From Armatimonadota bacterium (lineage in GTDB: Bacteria > Sysuimicrobiota > Sysuimicrobiia > Sysuimicrobiales > Humicultoraceae): DNA of 64,000 bases. How positions within the stretch are numbered: position 1 is the first letter of the stretch; the number at the start of each line of letters is the position of its first letter. Below are positions 26,634-35,266 of the stretch, piece after piece. The stretch covers positions 912,059 to 976,058 of the forward strand of contig JAVKHP010000001.1 in NCBI GenBank assembly GCA_031459855.1, given 5' to 3'. The notes under the pieces are model-generated. The model saw only the letters and a program-made list of their open reading frames with translations, had not been told where the DNA came from and did no database searches. A program made the translations under genes and the position numbers.

Positions 26634-29600
26634 ACCTGGCCCGCGGCGCCATCCACCGGCCCGTGACCACGGCCATGATCTACCTGGCCGTAGCCTTCCT
26701 GGGGCTGGTGGCGTTCACGCGGCTCCCGGTCGACCTCCTCCCCGACATCTCCTTCCCCACCCTGAACATCACCACCGACTACCCCGGGGCGGGCCCCCAG
26801 GAGGTCGAGCGCGAGGTCACCGTCCTGCTGGAGAACGCGCTCAGCACGGTGCCCGGGGTCACGCAGATCTCGTCCAACTCCGTCGAGGGGCGGAGCAGCA
26901 TCCAGCTGCGCTTCAACTGGGGCACCGACCTGGACGTGGCCGCCAACGACGTGCGTCCCGCCATCGACCGCGTCCGCGACCGCCTGCCGGACGGCGCGGA
27001 GACCCCGCGCATCGCCAAGTTCGACCCCAACCTGTTCCCCATCGTGCTGCTCGGCATCGAGGCCCGTGGCGACGTCGACGCCCTGCGCGACCTGGCCGAG
27101 AACGAGTACAAGCCGCGCTTCGAGCAGATTCCCGGGGTGGCCAACGTCGACGTCCGCGGCGGCCGCGAGCGCCAGGTGCACGTGCTCCTGGACCGCCAGC
27201 GCCTGGAAGCCCTGGGCGTCTCCGACCGTGAGGTCATCGCTGCGCTGGGTGCCGAGGCCACCGTCGAACCCGGCGGCGACGTGCGCGTGGGCACGCAGCG
27301 CCGGGTGGTACGCACCGTCGGCCGCTTTGCGTCCGTCGACGACATCGCGCGGGTCGTGGTCGCCACGCGCCAGGGCCTGCCCGTGCGCGTGGCCGACCTG
27401 GCCCAGGTGGTGGACACCCGGGAGGAGCCCACGTCGCTGGTACGCATCAACGGCCGCCCGGGTATCCTCATCGCCATCTCCAAACAGTCGGGCACGAACA
27501 CCGTGGCGGTGGCGCGCAGCATCTTCCGGGTGGCGCGGGAGATCAACGAGCAGTTCCCCCAGGCCCGGCTGGTGACCATCAACGACGGCAGCCGATTCAT
27601 CCGGCGGTCCATCGACACCCTGCGCAGCGCCGCCCTGGTGGGCGCGGCGTTGACGGCAGTGGTGCTGCTGGCGTTCCTGCGCAACGTCAGCAGCACCCTG
27701 ATCATCTCCACGGCCATCCCCACGTCGATCCTGGCCACCTTCCTGTTGATGTTCTGGGGCGGTTTCACCCTCAACCTCATCACCTTTGGTGGCCTGGCGC
27801 TGGCAGTGGGCATGCTGGTGGACAACGCCATCGTGGTCCTCGAGAACATCTTCCGGCACCGCGAGGAAGGCCGCCCGGCACTGCTGGCCGCCGAAGAGGC
27901 CACCCGCGAGGTGGGCACGGCCATCATGGCCAGCACGCTGACCACGGTCGTGGTCTTCCTGCCCATGTTCTTCACCACCGGCATCGCCAGCGTGCTCTTC
28001 CGCCCGCTGGCCTACATGGTCACGTTCGCCCTGCTCTGCTCGCTGGTGGTCGCCCTGACCCTGATCCCCTCGCTGGCCGCCCGCGCCCTGGTCGTGGGCC
28101 ACGGGCGCGGGGCGGCCGGTCGCCTGGCGGCCATGGCCGAACGGGCGTTTGGCGCCGTGGAAGACGTCTACCGGGCGGTGCTGATCCGGGCGATGCGCCG
28201 TCCATTCGTCGTCATTGGCACCGCGATCGTCCTGATCGTCGTCGCGTTCTCCGCGCTGCCCCTGCTGGGCCGCGAGACGTTCCCCCAGGCCGACGAGCGC
28301 GGGTTCTTCATGATCGTCCAGCTCCCGCGCGGGACGGCCCTCGACGTCTCCGATGCCACCGCGCGCCGCCTCGAGCAGGTGCTCATCGCACAGACGCCGG
28401 GCACCGACCTGGTGCTGTCGCTGGTGGGCAGCACGTTCGCCGCCACCAGCACCCACGTCACGACCTTCCGCGTCAGCCTGACGCCCGACGCCCCGCCCAC
28501 CCAGGAGGTCATCGCCGACCTGCGCCGCCGCGTCCGGATCCCCGGCGCCACGGTGATCTTCCGCCCCTTCAGCTCGCTGTTCTTCTTCCGGTCCCCCGAC
28601 CCGATCAGCATCGACCTGCGCGGCTTCGACCTGGAAGTCGGCAACGCCACCGCCCGACGGCTGCGCGGCGTGCTGGAGGGCATCCCCGGCGTCACCGACG
28701 TGCAGGTGAGCCGGGAGGAGAGCGCCGAGGAGTTCACCGTGCAGGTCGACCCGGTCAGGGCCGCCGCCTTCGGCACGACGGCGGCCCAGGTCGCAGCGTC
28801 CGTGCGCACCTACGTCGGCGGCCGCACGGCCGCGCTGTTGCGCAGCGGCGGCGAGGACGTCGACGTCGTCGTGCGCCTCCGGGAGGCCGATCGCCTGACG
28901 CCCGACCGCCTGGCGGCCCTCCCCATCAGCACCCCACGGGGCATCGTCCCGCTGCGCCAGCTGGCGCAAGTCACCGGCACCCCGGGCCCCACGCAAATCC
29001 AACGCCGCAACCGCGAGCGGGTCGTCACGCTGACCGGCAACATCACCGGCCGTGACGTGGCCAGCACGCTCCGCGACGTCCGTAGCGCGGTCCTGGCCCA
29101 GCGGCTCCCGCAGGGGTTCGCCGTGGCCTTCAGCGGCGAGTTCGAAGAGCAGCAGGAGTCGTTCTCCCAGTTGCTCTCCGGCTTCCTGATGTCCCTGGTG
29201 CTGGTCTACATGGTCATGGCGGCCCAGTTCGAGCGCCTGTTCGAGCCCTTCCTGATCATGGCGGCGGTCCCGTTCGCGCTGGTGGGCGTGCTGGGCGCCC
29301 TGCTGCTGACCGGCACCACCCTCAACGTCCAGTCGGGGCTGGGCGCCATCGTCCTGGTGGGTGTCGCCGTGAACAACGCCATCGTGCTCATCGACTACTC
29401 GCTGCAACTCCAGCACCGGGGTCTTCCCCTGCTGGAAGCCCTGGCCCGGGCCGGCCAGCGCCGGTTGCGGCCGATCCTGATGACCACGGCGACGACCATG
29501 TTCGGCCTGTTGCCGCTCGCTGTCGGCATCGGGGAAGGCGCCGAGCTCCAGGCGCCCCTGGCCCGCGCCATCGTCGGCGGGCTCGTCACCTCGACGCTGG

Positions 29601-29713
29601 CCAGCCTGTTCCTGATCCCGGCGTTCTACGTCGTGCTGGATCGCGTCCTGCAGTGGGCGCGCACCCGCCGCGCCCTGCCCGCGGGGGCGGTGGAGCCGAC
29701 CGAGGGGAAGTAG
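26630..29713 (+). CDS. RND family efflux permease (HAE1/SwrC-like)
   Basis: 1027 residues, from a GTG overlapping the adaptor stop. N-terminal helix, then the first porter loop LPDISFPTLNITTDYPGAGPQEVE. TM4 has VGMLVDNAIVVLENIF, where the Asp takes part in proton relay; a single Asp-Asn pair is the pattern of Gram-positive-like SwrC and many HAE1 pumps rather than AcrB Asp-Asp. A second set of six helices starts near residue 840 with LLSGFLMSLVLVYMVMAAQFE. Drives export of hydrophobic compounds with the adaptor. No outer membrane channel gene in the window. Confidence 0.92.
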   Translation: MNLARGAIHRPVTTAMIYLAVAFLGLVAFTRLPVDLLPDISFPTLNITTDYPGAGPQEVEREVTVLLENALSTVPGVTQISSNSVEGRSSIQLRFNWGTDLDVAANDVRPAIDRVRDRLPDGAETPRIAKFDPNLFPIVLLGIEARGDVDALRDLAENEYKPRFEQIPGVANVDVRGGRERQVHVLLDRQRLEALGVSDREVIAALGAEATVEPGGDVRVGTQRRVVRTVGRFASVDDIARVVVATRQGLPVRVADLAQVVDTREEPTSLVRINGRPGILIAISKQSGTNTVAVARSIFRVAREINEQFPQARLVTINDGSRFIRRSIDTLRSAALVGAALTAVVLLAFLRNVSSTLIISTAIPTSILATFLLMFWGGFTLNLITFGGLALAVGMLVDNAIVVLENIFRHREEGRPALLAAEEATREVGTAIMASTLTTVVVFLPMFFTTGIASVLFRPLAYMVTFALLCSLVVALTLIPSLAARALVVGHGRGAAGRLAAMAERAFGAVEDVYRAVLIRAMRRPFVVIGTAIVLIVVAFSALPLLGRETFPQADERGFFMIVQLPRGTALDVSDATARRLEQVLIAQTPGTDLVLSLVGSTFAATSTHVTTFRVSLTPDAPPTQEVIADLRRRVRIPGATVIFRPFSSLFFFRSPDPISIDLRGFDLEVGNATARRLRGVLEGIPGVTDVQVSREESAEEFTVQVDPVRAAAFGTTAAQVAASVRTYVGGRTAALLRSGGEDVDVVVRLREADRLTPDRLAALPISTPRGIVPLRQLAQVTGTPGPTQIQRRNRERVVTLTGNITGRDVASTLRDVRSAVLAQRLPQGFAVAFSGEFEEQQESFSQLLSGFLMSLVLVYMVMAAQFERLFEPFLIMAAVPFALVGVLGALLLTGTTLNVQSGLGAIVLVGVAVNNAIVLIDYSLQLQHRGLPLLEALARAGQRRLRPILMTTATTMFGLLPLAVGIGEGAELQAPLARAIVGGLVTSTLASLFLIPAFYVVLDRVLQWARTRRALPAGAVEPTEGK

Positions 29714-29784
29714 AACCCCAAGGACGCGCGCCGACGAGCTGCAGGCCTGGCGTCAATTCGTTGTATCGTGGGAGCGGCGGAATC

Positions 29785-29899
29785 GACCGAAAGGAAGCAA
29801 ACGGCCGTGGCGCGCGCCGACTGAGAGGTGGCCTGACATCGGTTGGTCATGTCGTAGGGACGGTCGGGGACCGGCCGAAGGGAAGCGAGCGGACGAGGC
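29785..29899. repeat. Imperfect direct repeat in the spacer after the RND pump gene
   Basis: 29785-29811 and 29869-29899 share the order GACC, GAA, GGAAGC, CGG, CG and GGC with small insertions. The 213-bp spacer between convergent genes holds no gene. The purpose of the repeat is unknown; paired RNA elements are one possibility. Confidence 0.4.
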
Positions 29900-29926
29900 C
29901 TGGCCGACGCCGGCGCCAACCGGGGG

Positions 29927-30070
29927 CTACGGCGCACGGGGCAGTTCCAGACGAATCCAGCCCAGCGCGACCGCCAGCGCCAGCAGCACCAGCACGCTGG
30001 CGACCACCAGCCATTCCTTGCGGCTGTCGCCCGTGACCTGCCCGACGAACTTGGCTACGCGGCGGAGCAC
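29927..30070 (-). CDS. Small single-pass membrane protein, hypothetical
   Basis: 47 residues from GTG 30070, with AGGGGG seven bases upstream: basic N-terminus, then one transmembrane helix (WLVVASVLVLLALAVALGWI) and a short tail. The general shape (basic lead, SRKEW before the helix) resembles SecE: VAKFVGQVTGDSRKEW is close to the SecE pattern, but a SecE call is unsafe because nusG, rplK and rplA are not nearby and a lone fragment of this size may be fortuitous. Confidence 0.45.
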   Translation of the reverse strand: MLRRVAKFVGQVTGDSRKEWLVVASVLVLLALAVALGWIRLELPRAP

Positions 30071-30241
30071 CGTGCGCCCCCTGGTGCCTTCCGGTACGAT
30101 CCCGCTCCTGCTGCGAGGAGCAACGTCCACGTGCCTGCCATGCTGCCGCCCATCATCGCCGCGTCGGGACCCTCGCCGACGTCCACCGTGGCCTCAGGAT
30201 CTGAGCGCTACCGTTCTGCCGCCCGTCATCGCCTCCGTCCG

Positions 30242-31393
30242 TCATCGCCCCATCGGGACCAGCCGGAGGATACGTCCTCGGGGGTTGTCCGTCGCCAGGT
30301 AGAGCAACCCGTCGGGCCCCTGCACCACGTCGCGGATGCGCTCGTGGAGGTCTGCCAGGTAGCGTTCCTCCCGCGCCACCCGGTCACCCTCGAGGACCAG
30401 CCGCACCAGCAGCCCCGGATTGAGTGAGCCGATGAACACGCTCCCCTTCCAGCCCGGGTAGGCGTCGCCCGTGTAGAACGCCATGCCCGAGGGCGCGATG
30501 ACCGGGTCCCAGTAGTAGACGGGCTGTTCCATCCCGGGCTTCACGGTCGCCTCACCGATCTTCGCCCCCGAGTAGTCCACACCGTAGGTGATGACCGGCC
30601 AGCCGTAGTTCTTCCCCGCCTCGACCCGATTCAGCTCGTCGCCACCGCGGGCACCGTGCTCGGCCGTCCAGAGCTGTCCGGTCTCCGGGTGAAGGGCAGC
30701 CGCCTGCACGTTCCGATGGCCGTACGACCAGATCTCGGGCCGTACGCCCTCACGTCCCACGAACGGGTTGTCGCGCGGGACCGACCCGTCGGGGGCGATC
30801 CGCACGACCTTGCCGATCGTCGTCGACAGGTCCTGCGCACGCTCCCGGTAGGCGAACCGGTCGCCCAGCGTCACGAACAACGTGCCATCACGGCGGAAGA
30901 CGAGCCGCGAGCCCCAGTGGTTGACGCTGGGGACCTTCGGCTGCTGGCGCCAGATGACCTGGGTACCCTCGAGGCCGGCCTCGCCCAGGCGCCCGCGCGC
31001 CACCGCCGTGCTGCCCCCGCCATCGCCCGGCTCCGCAAAGGAGAGGTAGACGGAGCGGTCCTGCACGAACGTCGGGCTCAGCTCGACGTCGAGCAGGCCG
31101 CCCTGTCCCTGGGCCAGGACCTGGGGAACGCCCGCCAGCGGGGCCGAGAGACGCCCGTTGCCGTCGACGATCCGCAGGCGTCCCGGGCGCTCCGTCACCA
31201 GGATGCGCCTGTCGGGGAGGAAGACCAGCCCCCAGGGACGCTCCAACCCCTCTGCCACCGTGACCACCCGGACGGGGGCCGCCGTGGGTTCAGGGGTGGG
31301 GGAACGGGGCGCCTGGGCCCGTGCCTGCAGGGGCAGGAGCAGGGACCCCACCAGCGTGACGCCGAGCAGCGCGTGCCTGATCCGACGATCCAT
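30242..31393 (-). CDS. PQQ-dependent soluble sugar (aldose) dehydrogenase family, secreted
   Basis: 383 residues. Signal peptide [27 protein letters not shown]. The beta-propeller of the GSDH family shows [89 protein letters not shown] and [13 protein letters not shown]. Known members (E. coli YliI, thermophilic Asd) oxidise sugars with PQQ outside the cytoplasm. ATG 31393 has AAGGAG. No PQQ biosynthesis genes nearby. Confidence 0.9.
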   Translation of the reverse strand: MDRRIRHALLGVTLVGSLLLPLQARAQAPRSPTPEPTAAPVRVVTVAEGLERPWGLVFLPDRRILVTERPGRLRIVDGNGRLSAPLAGVPQVLAQGQGGLLDVELSPTFVQDRSVYLSFAEPGDGGGSTAVARGRLGEAGLEGTQVIWRQQPKVPSVNHWGSRLVFRRDGTLFVTLGDRFAYRERAQDLSTTIGKVVRIAPDGSVPRDNPFVGREGVRPEIWSYGHRNVQAAALHPETGQLWTAEHGARGGDELNRVEAGKNYGWPVITYGVDYSGAKIGEATVKPGMEQPVYYWDPVIAPSGMAFYTGDAYPGWKGSVFIGSLNPGLLVRLVLEGDRVAREERYLADLHERIRDVVQGPDGLLYLATDNPRGRILRLVPMGR

Positions 31394-31677
31394 CGGTGCG
31401 GCTCCTTTCGCCTGGAAACACTGCCCGCGGAGGAATGCTGCCTGCAATAGCGAACGTGCTCCGTCCGCACGGTCATTCCGGGATCGACGCGCCGGCTACC
31501 CTGGACACGCTCGCGACATGCGCGGAGCCCGTTGTCTTTGCCACGATCGTGGGCGCGCGGGCTCGCCCTGGACCTGGAATGCGCATCGGACAACTGAAAC
31601 CGGTGCGACGGACCAGGACGCGATGAAGCTACACTGATGCCGACCCTGTACTGCACACGCGCGCATCGTGCCTGCAC

Positions 31678-31755
31678 TGGTGCCCCCAGCGGGATTCGAA
31701 CCCGCGTTACCGGCTTGAAAGACCGGTGTCCTGGGCCTGCCTAGACGATGGGGGC
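31678..31755 (-). tRNA. tRNA-Glu (anticodon TTC)
   Basis: A 78-nt cloverleaf with encoded CCA. Acceptor GCCCCCA pairs with TGGGGGC. Anticodon loop CTTTCAA gives TTC for GAA/GAG codons. T loop TTCGAAT. The D arm (CGTCTAGGC...) is typical of tRNA-Glu. Confidence 0.95.
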
Positions 31756-32038
31756 AGCCTGCGGCGTGCCGACGCGGCGCATGTGGTCGCTCGCCCCGAC
31801 ATGCCACCCGCTGCTCGCTGCGGCAGCCCGCACCGCTGCGCGCAGCGCCGCCTCCTGAGTATAGCAGTCGTCTCTGCGCCGGGCGAGCCTGAGCACAGCG
31901 CGCGTCCACCCACCGGCAAGGCCACCGCGCCAGGGCGCGCGGCGCCAGCTCCCCGGAGCGCGCCAGCTGCAGCGACGGCGTGTGCGTGTCGACCTGGCGG
32001 AGACGTCGCCGATCACTGGAACCGGAGGCCCACCCGCA
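31756..32038. other. Gene-free spacer with a promoter-like element upstream of tRNA-Glu
   Basis: On the minus strand TATACT (31858-31863) preceded by TGC is an extended -10 element about 95 bp before tRNA-Glu; the -35 is weak. The rest of the stretch up to the repeat at 32039 shows no gene. Confidence 0.5.
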
Positions 32039-32146
32039 GTACGCGCAGGTGGCCTGCGTCGACCCCGGCGGAAGCTCGGCCTGCGCGCGCCCCTTGGCGT
32101 CTGCGGCGGGTACGCGCAGGTTGCCTGCGCCGACCTCGGCGGAAGC
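32039..32146. repeat. 37-bp direct repeat with internal hairpin just after the SDR gene
   Basis: 32039-32075 and 32110-32146 differ at 3 of 37 positions and lie 71 bp apart. Each copy contains a small stem (CGCAGG with CCTGCG around a 3-nt loop; one pair mismatched in no copy). The nearer copy starts 12 bp after the SDR stop on the minus strand, so a role in transcript ends, like REP-type elements, is possible. Confidence 0.7.
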
Positions 32147-32157
32147 GTCGCCGGCCT

Positions 32158-32967
32158 CTAAAACGGCCCCCGCACCACGCCACCGTCGACCTGAAAGACG
32201 CCGCCGGTGATGAACGACGCCCGCTCCGAGGCCAGGAAGACGGCCAGCGCGGCGAACTCGCGCGGCTCGCCCAACCGGCCTAGCGGCACCTGCGACACCC
32301 ACAGGCGCTGGAGGGCCTCGTCGGTCGAGATGCCCTGGCGTTCCGCGTACTGGCGGGTCAGGTCCACCAGGCGGTCGGTCGCGATCGGCCCGGGGCACAG
32401 CACGTTGACCAGGATGTTGTGCGGCCCCAGCTCCACCGCCTGGGTCTTGGCCAGCCCCACGACCGCCAGGCGTACCGCGTTGGACAGCACCAGGTTCGGC
32501 AGCACCTGCTTGACCGTGAACGAGGCGATGTGGAGGATGCGCCCCCAGCGGCGCTCCTGCATGACCGGGATGACCGCGCGGGACAGCCGCACCGCGCCCA
32601 GCAGCAACGACTGCACCGCGGCCTCCCACTGGGCGTCGGAGACCGCGACCGCCGGGCCCGAGGGCGGCCCACCCGCATTGGTCACCAGGATGTCGACGCG
32701 TGCCCACCGCCGCAGGGCTTCGTCGACCACCCGCTGACAGTCGGCCGCCTGCCCGACGTCGGCAACCACCGGCACGGCCTCCCCGCCGGCCTCGCGCACC
32801 CCGTCTGCCGCATTGATCGCCGACGCCGTCGCGGTCAGCACCTCGGCCGTCCGCGCGCACAGCACCACGCGCACGCCCTCGGCGGCCAGCCCTTCAGCGA
32901 TCGCGCGTCCCAGGCCCCGGCTCCCGCCGGCCACGATCGCCACGCGCCCCTGCAAGCCCAGGTCCAT
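32158..32967 (-). CDS. Atypical short-chain dehydrogenase/reductase (SDR) lacking the YxxxK pair
   Basis: 269 residues. Cofactor motif GGSRGLG at 14-20, NAGG at 97-100, and the C-terminal PGPIATDR and ITGGVFQVDGG are classic SDR. The catalytic Ser is present (Ser149), but where the Tyr and Lys should be the sequence reads LSNAVR, giving Ser162 and Arg166. A recognised SDR subgroup shares this LSN...R pattern; its chemistry is unclear. Strong ribosome site AGGAGGGG before ATG 32967. The start overlaps the end of the LytTR regulator gene by 74 bp. Confidence 0.85.
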   Translation of the reverse strand: MDLGLQGRVAIVAGGSRGLGRAIAEGLAAEGVRVVLCARTAEVLTATASAINAADGVREAGGEAVPVVADVGQAADCQRVVDEALRRWARVDILVTNAGGPPSGPAVAVSDAQWEAAVQSLLLGAVRLSRAVIPVMQERRWGRILHIASFTVKQVLPNLVLSNAVRLAVVGLAKTQAVELGPHNILVNVLCPGPIATDRLVDLTRQYAERQGISTDEALQRLWVSQVPLGRLGEPREFAALAVFLASERASFITGGVFQVDGGVVRGPF

Positions 32968-33760
32968 GCACCCCTCCTGCCGCGAACCAGATCACACTCC
33001 GTCGAAACGCGGCCAGCCGTGACTTGGCAACCGGCACGTGCGTTTCCTGCGCGTCGTCCAGCACCAGGGTGTGGACGTGACGCGACCACGGGACCAGCGC
33101 GCGCACCCGGCGCAGGTTCACCAGGTACGCGCGGTGGGTGCGCAGGAAGCCGAAGGCGCCCAGCGCCTGCTCGAACCGTCGCAGCGGCGCCCGCACCGCC
33201 ACCGTTCCCACGTCGCTGTACACGATGCAGGTGCTCCCGCGCGCTTCCACGTAGACGATCCCCTCCGGCGCCACGGCGCGGTGGTGGTCGCCCGCGGCCA
33301 GGAAGAGTCGGGGCATGCTGCCCCCGCCTCCCGCATGGCGGGCAACGCCGCTCGCGACCGATTCCGTTCCCCTCTCGGGGCTGCTCCCTGTCCGCCGCAG
33401 ACGCAGGCGCACCCGACGGACCGCCTCGCGGACCCGCGCAGCCGACAGCGGTTTCAGCAGGTAGTCGACCGCATCCAGCTCGTACGCAGCGGCAGCGTAG
33501 TCGGCAAACCCCGTGGTGAACACCACCACCGGGCGGGGACTCGACGCCAGGTGACGCGCCACCTCCACGCCATCCCCGTCGGGCATGCGGACGTCCAGGC
33601 AGACGACGTCGCACGGCACGCGCGCCAGCATCGCCAGCACCTCCTGACCCGAGGCGCACTCGGCGACGACCCGCACCCCGCTGGCCGCCAGCAGCCCGCA
33701 CAGGTGCGCGCGGGCGGGTGGTTCGTCGTCGGCGACCAGGGCGCGTAGCGCGCGACTCAC
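32894..33760 (-). CDS. LytTR-family response regulator
   Basis: 288 residues from GTG 33760. Receiver domain 1-120 with DDE at 11-13, phosphoacceptor Asp56 (VVCLDVRMP) and the Lys in LLKPLS. A linker of about 40 residues leads to a LytTR DNA-binding domain at about 165-260: GIVYVEARGSTCIVYSD, FLRTHRAYLVNLRRV, HVPVAKSRLAAFRR. The last 24 or so residues run past the normal end of the domain and overlap the SDR gene. Partner of the kinase encoded just upstream. LytTR regulators often control cell-envelope, peptide or bacteriocin genes. Confidence 0.9.
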   Translation of the reverse strand: MSRALRALVADDEPPARAHLCGLLAASGVRVVAECASGQEVLAMLARVPCDVVCLDVRMPDGDGVEVARHLASSPRPVVVFTTGFADYAAAAYELDAVDYLLKPLSAARVREAVRRVRLRLRRTGSSPERGTESVASGVARHAGGGGSMPRLFLAAGDHHRAVAPEGIVYVEARGSTCIVYSDVGTVAVRAPLRRFEQALGAFGFLRTHRAYLVNLRRVRALVPWSRHVHTLVLDDAQETHVPVAKSRLAAFRRSVIWFAAGGVHGPGLAGARGDRGRREPGPGTRDR

Positions 33761-33831
33761 CTCGTCCTCAGCCCTTTCCGTGGGGCACCTGGCTCGTCCG
33801 CCTCGTCGAGGAAGCTGCGAGTGATACCCAC
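33757..33831 (-). CDS. Possible 24-residue leader peptide between kinase and regulator genes
   Basis: GTG 33831, preceded by GAGGGCAAG, encodes about 24 residues (VGITRSFLDEADEPG and onward) and stops at a TGA that overlaps the regulator start (GTGA). The same leader sequence is duplicated before the regulator start (33766-33793 versus 33837-33864). This makes translation of the short frame plausible, but there is no homologue evidence. Confidence 0.3.
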   Translation of the reverse strand: MGITRSFLDEADEPGAPRKGLRTR

Positions 33832-33898
33832 CTTGCCCTCAGCCCTTCCCGTCGGGCACCCGGCACTGCCGGCACACCCTGGGTACATAGCGGGCGGC

Positions 33899-34510
33899 TC
33901 ACCTCGGCAGGACCACCACCGCAAGCGTGCCCCGCGGCCACCGACGCCATACCCGGAGCCGCGCCCGCGCGCCCCAGAGCGCCACCAGCCGCCCCCGCAG
34001 CGCCACCAGCCCCCCACCGGTGCGAGCCGGGAACGGCCGCGCGACACCCGGGCCATCGTCGGCCACTGCCAGCAGCAGGTGCCCTGCAGCAAGGCGCACG
34101 CGCACGCACACGCAGCCGCCCTCCGGGCGTCGGACCACCGCATGGTGGATGGCGTTCTCGACCAGCGGGTGGAGGACGAGCGGCGGCACCAGCGCCCCCA
34201 TTGCCTCGGGCGGACATGAGACGTGGAGGCGCAGCCGCCCGCCCAGGCGCGCTCGCTCCACTCCCACGAGGGCCAGCACGAGGCGGATCTCCTGCGCAAG
34301 TGGCACGACCGGCCGCGCAGGCTGGAGCAATCCACGCAGGTAGCCGGCCAGGTGCGCCAGCAGGTCTTCGGCTGCCTCCGGACGACGTCGCGCGAGCAGG
34401 GCAGTGGCGGCCAGCGCGTTGGCCAGCGCGTGGACCTGCGCCCGCGCCTGCCAGTGCGGCAAGCCGCGCAGCGCGGACAGCGCCGATGCCCGGCGTCGGT
34501 TGCGCGTCAC
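33899..34510 (-). CDS. Sensorless LytS/YehU-type histidine kinase
   Basis: 203 residues from GTG 34510. The segment QARAQVHALANAL aligns with the His_kinase (PF06580) core QxxPHFLFNxL; the His is kept but both Phe are Ala (HALAN at 27-31). The ATPase part has HPLVENAIHHA (N box) and AVADDGPGV (G1). There is no transmembrane or sensor region; the whole protein is the kinase core, so the signal must come from a partner. Next to the LytTR regulator, its likely target. Confidence 0.75.
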   Translation of the reverse strand: MTRNRRRASALSALRGLPHWQARAQVHALANALAATALLARRRPEAAEDLLAHLAGYLRGLLQPARPVVPLAQEIRLVLALVGVERARLGGRLRLHVSCPPEAMGALVPPLVLHPLVENAIHHAVVRRPEGGCVCVRVRLAAGHLLLAVADDGPGVARPFPARTGGGLVALRGRLVALWGARARLRVWRRWPRGTLAVVVLPR

Positions 34511-34556
34511 GGGCCCTCACGCTCGGCCGGCCTGGATCCCAACCAGGCCGGATGCT

Positions 34557-35266
34557 TCAGCAGGACGGACGGGGGGCCGCCGGGGCTCGCCTCGTCGGAG
34601 CATGAACCGACGGGTCGACGGACGAGACGCGCCGTGCGGCACACCTCCCATTCGGGGCGTGCCGGCGCGGCTCCTGCCCACCGGCGCACGCCGGCGACGT
34701 ACCGGCCGCGTCGCCATCGACGAACCGCCGCAGCCGGTGCTGGGCGCGCCGCTGGATCTCCAGCACGCGCGTCACCGACAGCCCCATGGCCACGGCGGCG
34801 CCCCGCACCGACAGCCCCCGGACGAACCGCAGGGTGAGCACCTCGCGGTCGCGCGGCGGCAACGCCAGCAGGCCGCGCCAGACCTGCGCCCGCAGGTCGG
34901 CCTCGAGCGCCAGCGCTTCGGGGTCGTCGGCGTCGTCGGGGAGCATGGCAGCCTGCTCCAACTCGACAAGCTGCACGGGGGGCGGGCCGCCGGTCACTCG
35001 CAGGGCGCGGCGGGCCGCGCGTGGCAAGAAATCCCGCGCCCGCAAACCGTCGTAGATCGCTCCACGGATCCGGTAGCCGGCGTAGGCGCTGAACCCCACG
35101 CCACGGTGTGGGGATCGTAGCGGTGCGCCGCCTCCATCAAGCCGACCATTCCGTCGCCGATCAGGTCGCCCCGGTCGACGGTGGACGGCAACCGCCGTGC
35201 CACCATCCGGGCGATGGCGCGGACGAGGGGCAGGTAACTCTCGACCAGCTGCGCTGGCTGCGACAT
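34557..35266 (-). pseudogene. FliA/WhiG-like sigma-70 family factor, frameshifted
   Basis: ATG 35266 (GGAGG upstream) opens a frame with sigma region 2: VESYLPLVRAIARMVARRL, then DRGDLIGDGMVGLMEAAHRYDPH. At about 35106-35110 the frame breaks. Continuing in another frame gives GVGFSAYAGYRIRGAIYDGLRARDFLPRAARR (region 2/3 of FliA/WhiG class), then LPPRDREVLTLRFVRGLSVRGAAVAMG (region 4). The break sits in CCCCACACC; removing one CA pair restores a perfect match to the family. As written, the product stops after 90 residues. It could be a recent mutation, a slippage switch or a sequencing error. The tail after region 4 is low-complexity. Confidence 0.8.

Noticed and set aside
29714-29926. Known riboswitch (cyclic di-GMP, manganese) in the spacer
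   Set aside because: Purine-rich repeats drew attention, but the conserved cores of those classes are absent and both flanking genes point into the spacer.
29927-30070. SecE translocase subunit
   Set aside because: The shape is similar, but no nusG or ribosomal L11/L1 genes are adjacent and the fragment is short; kept as hypothetical.
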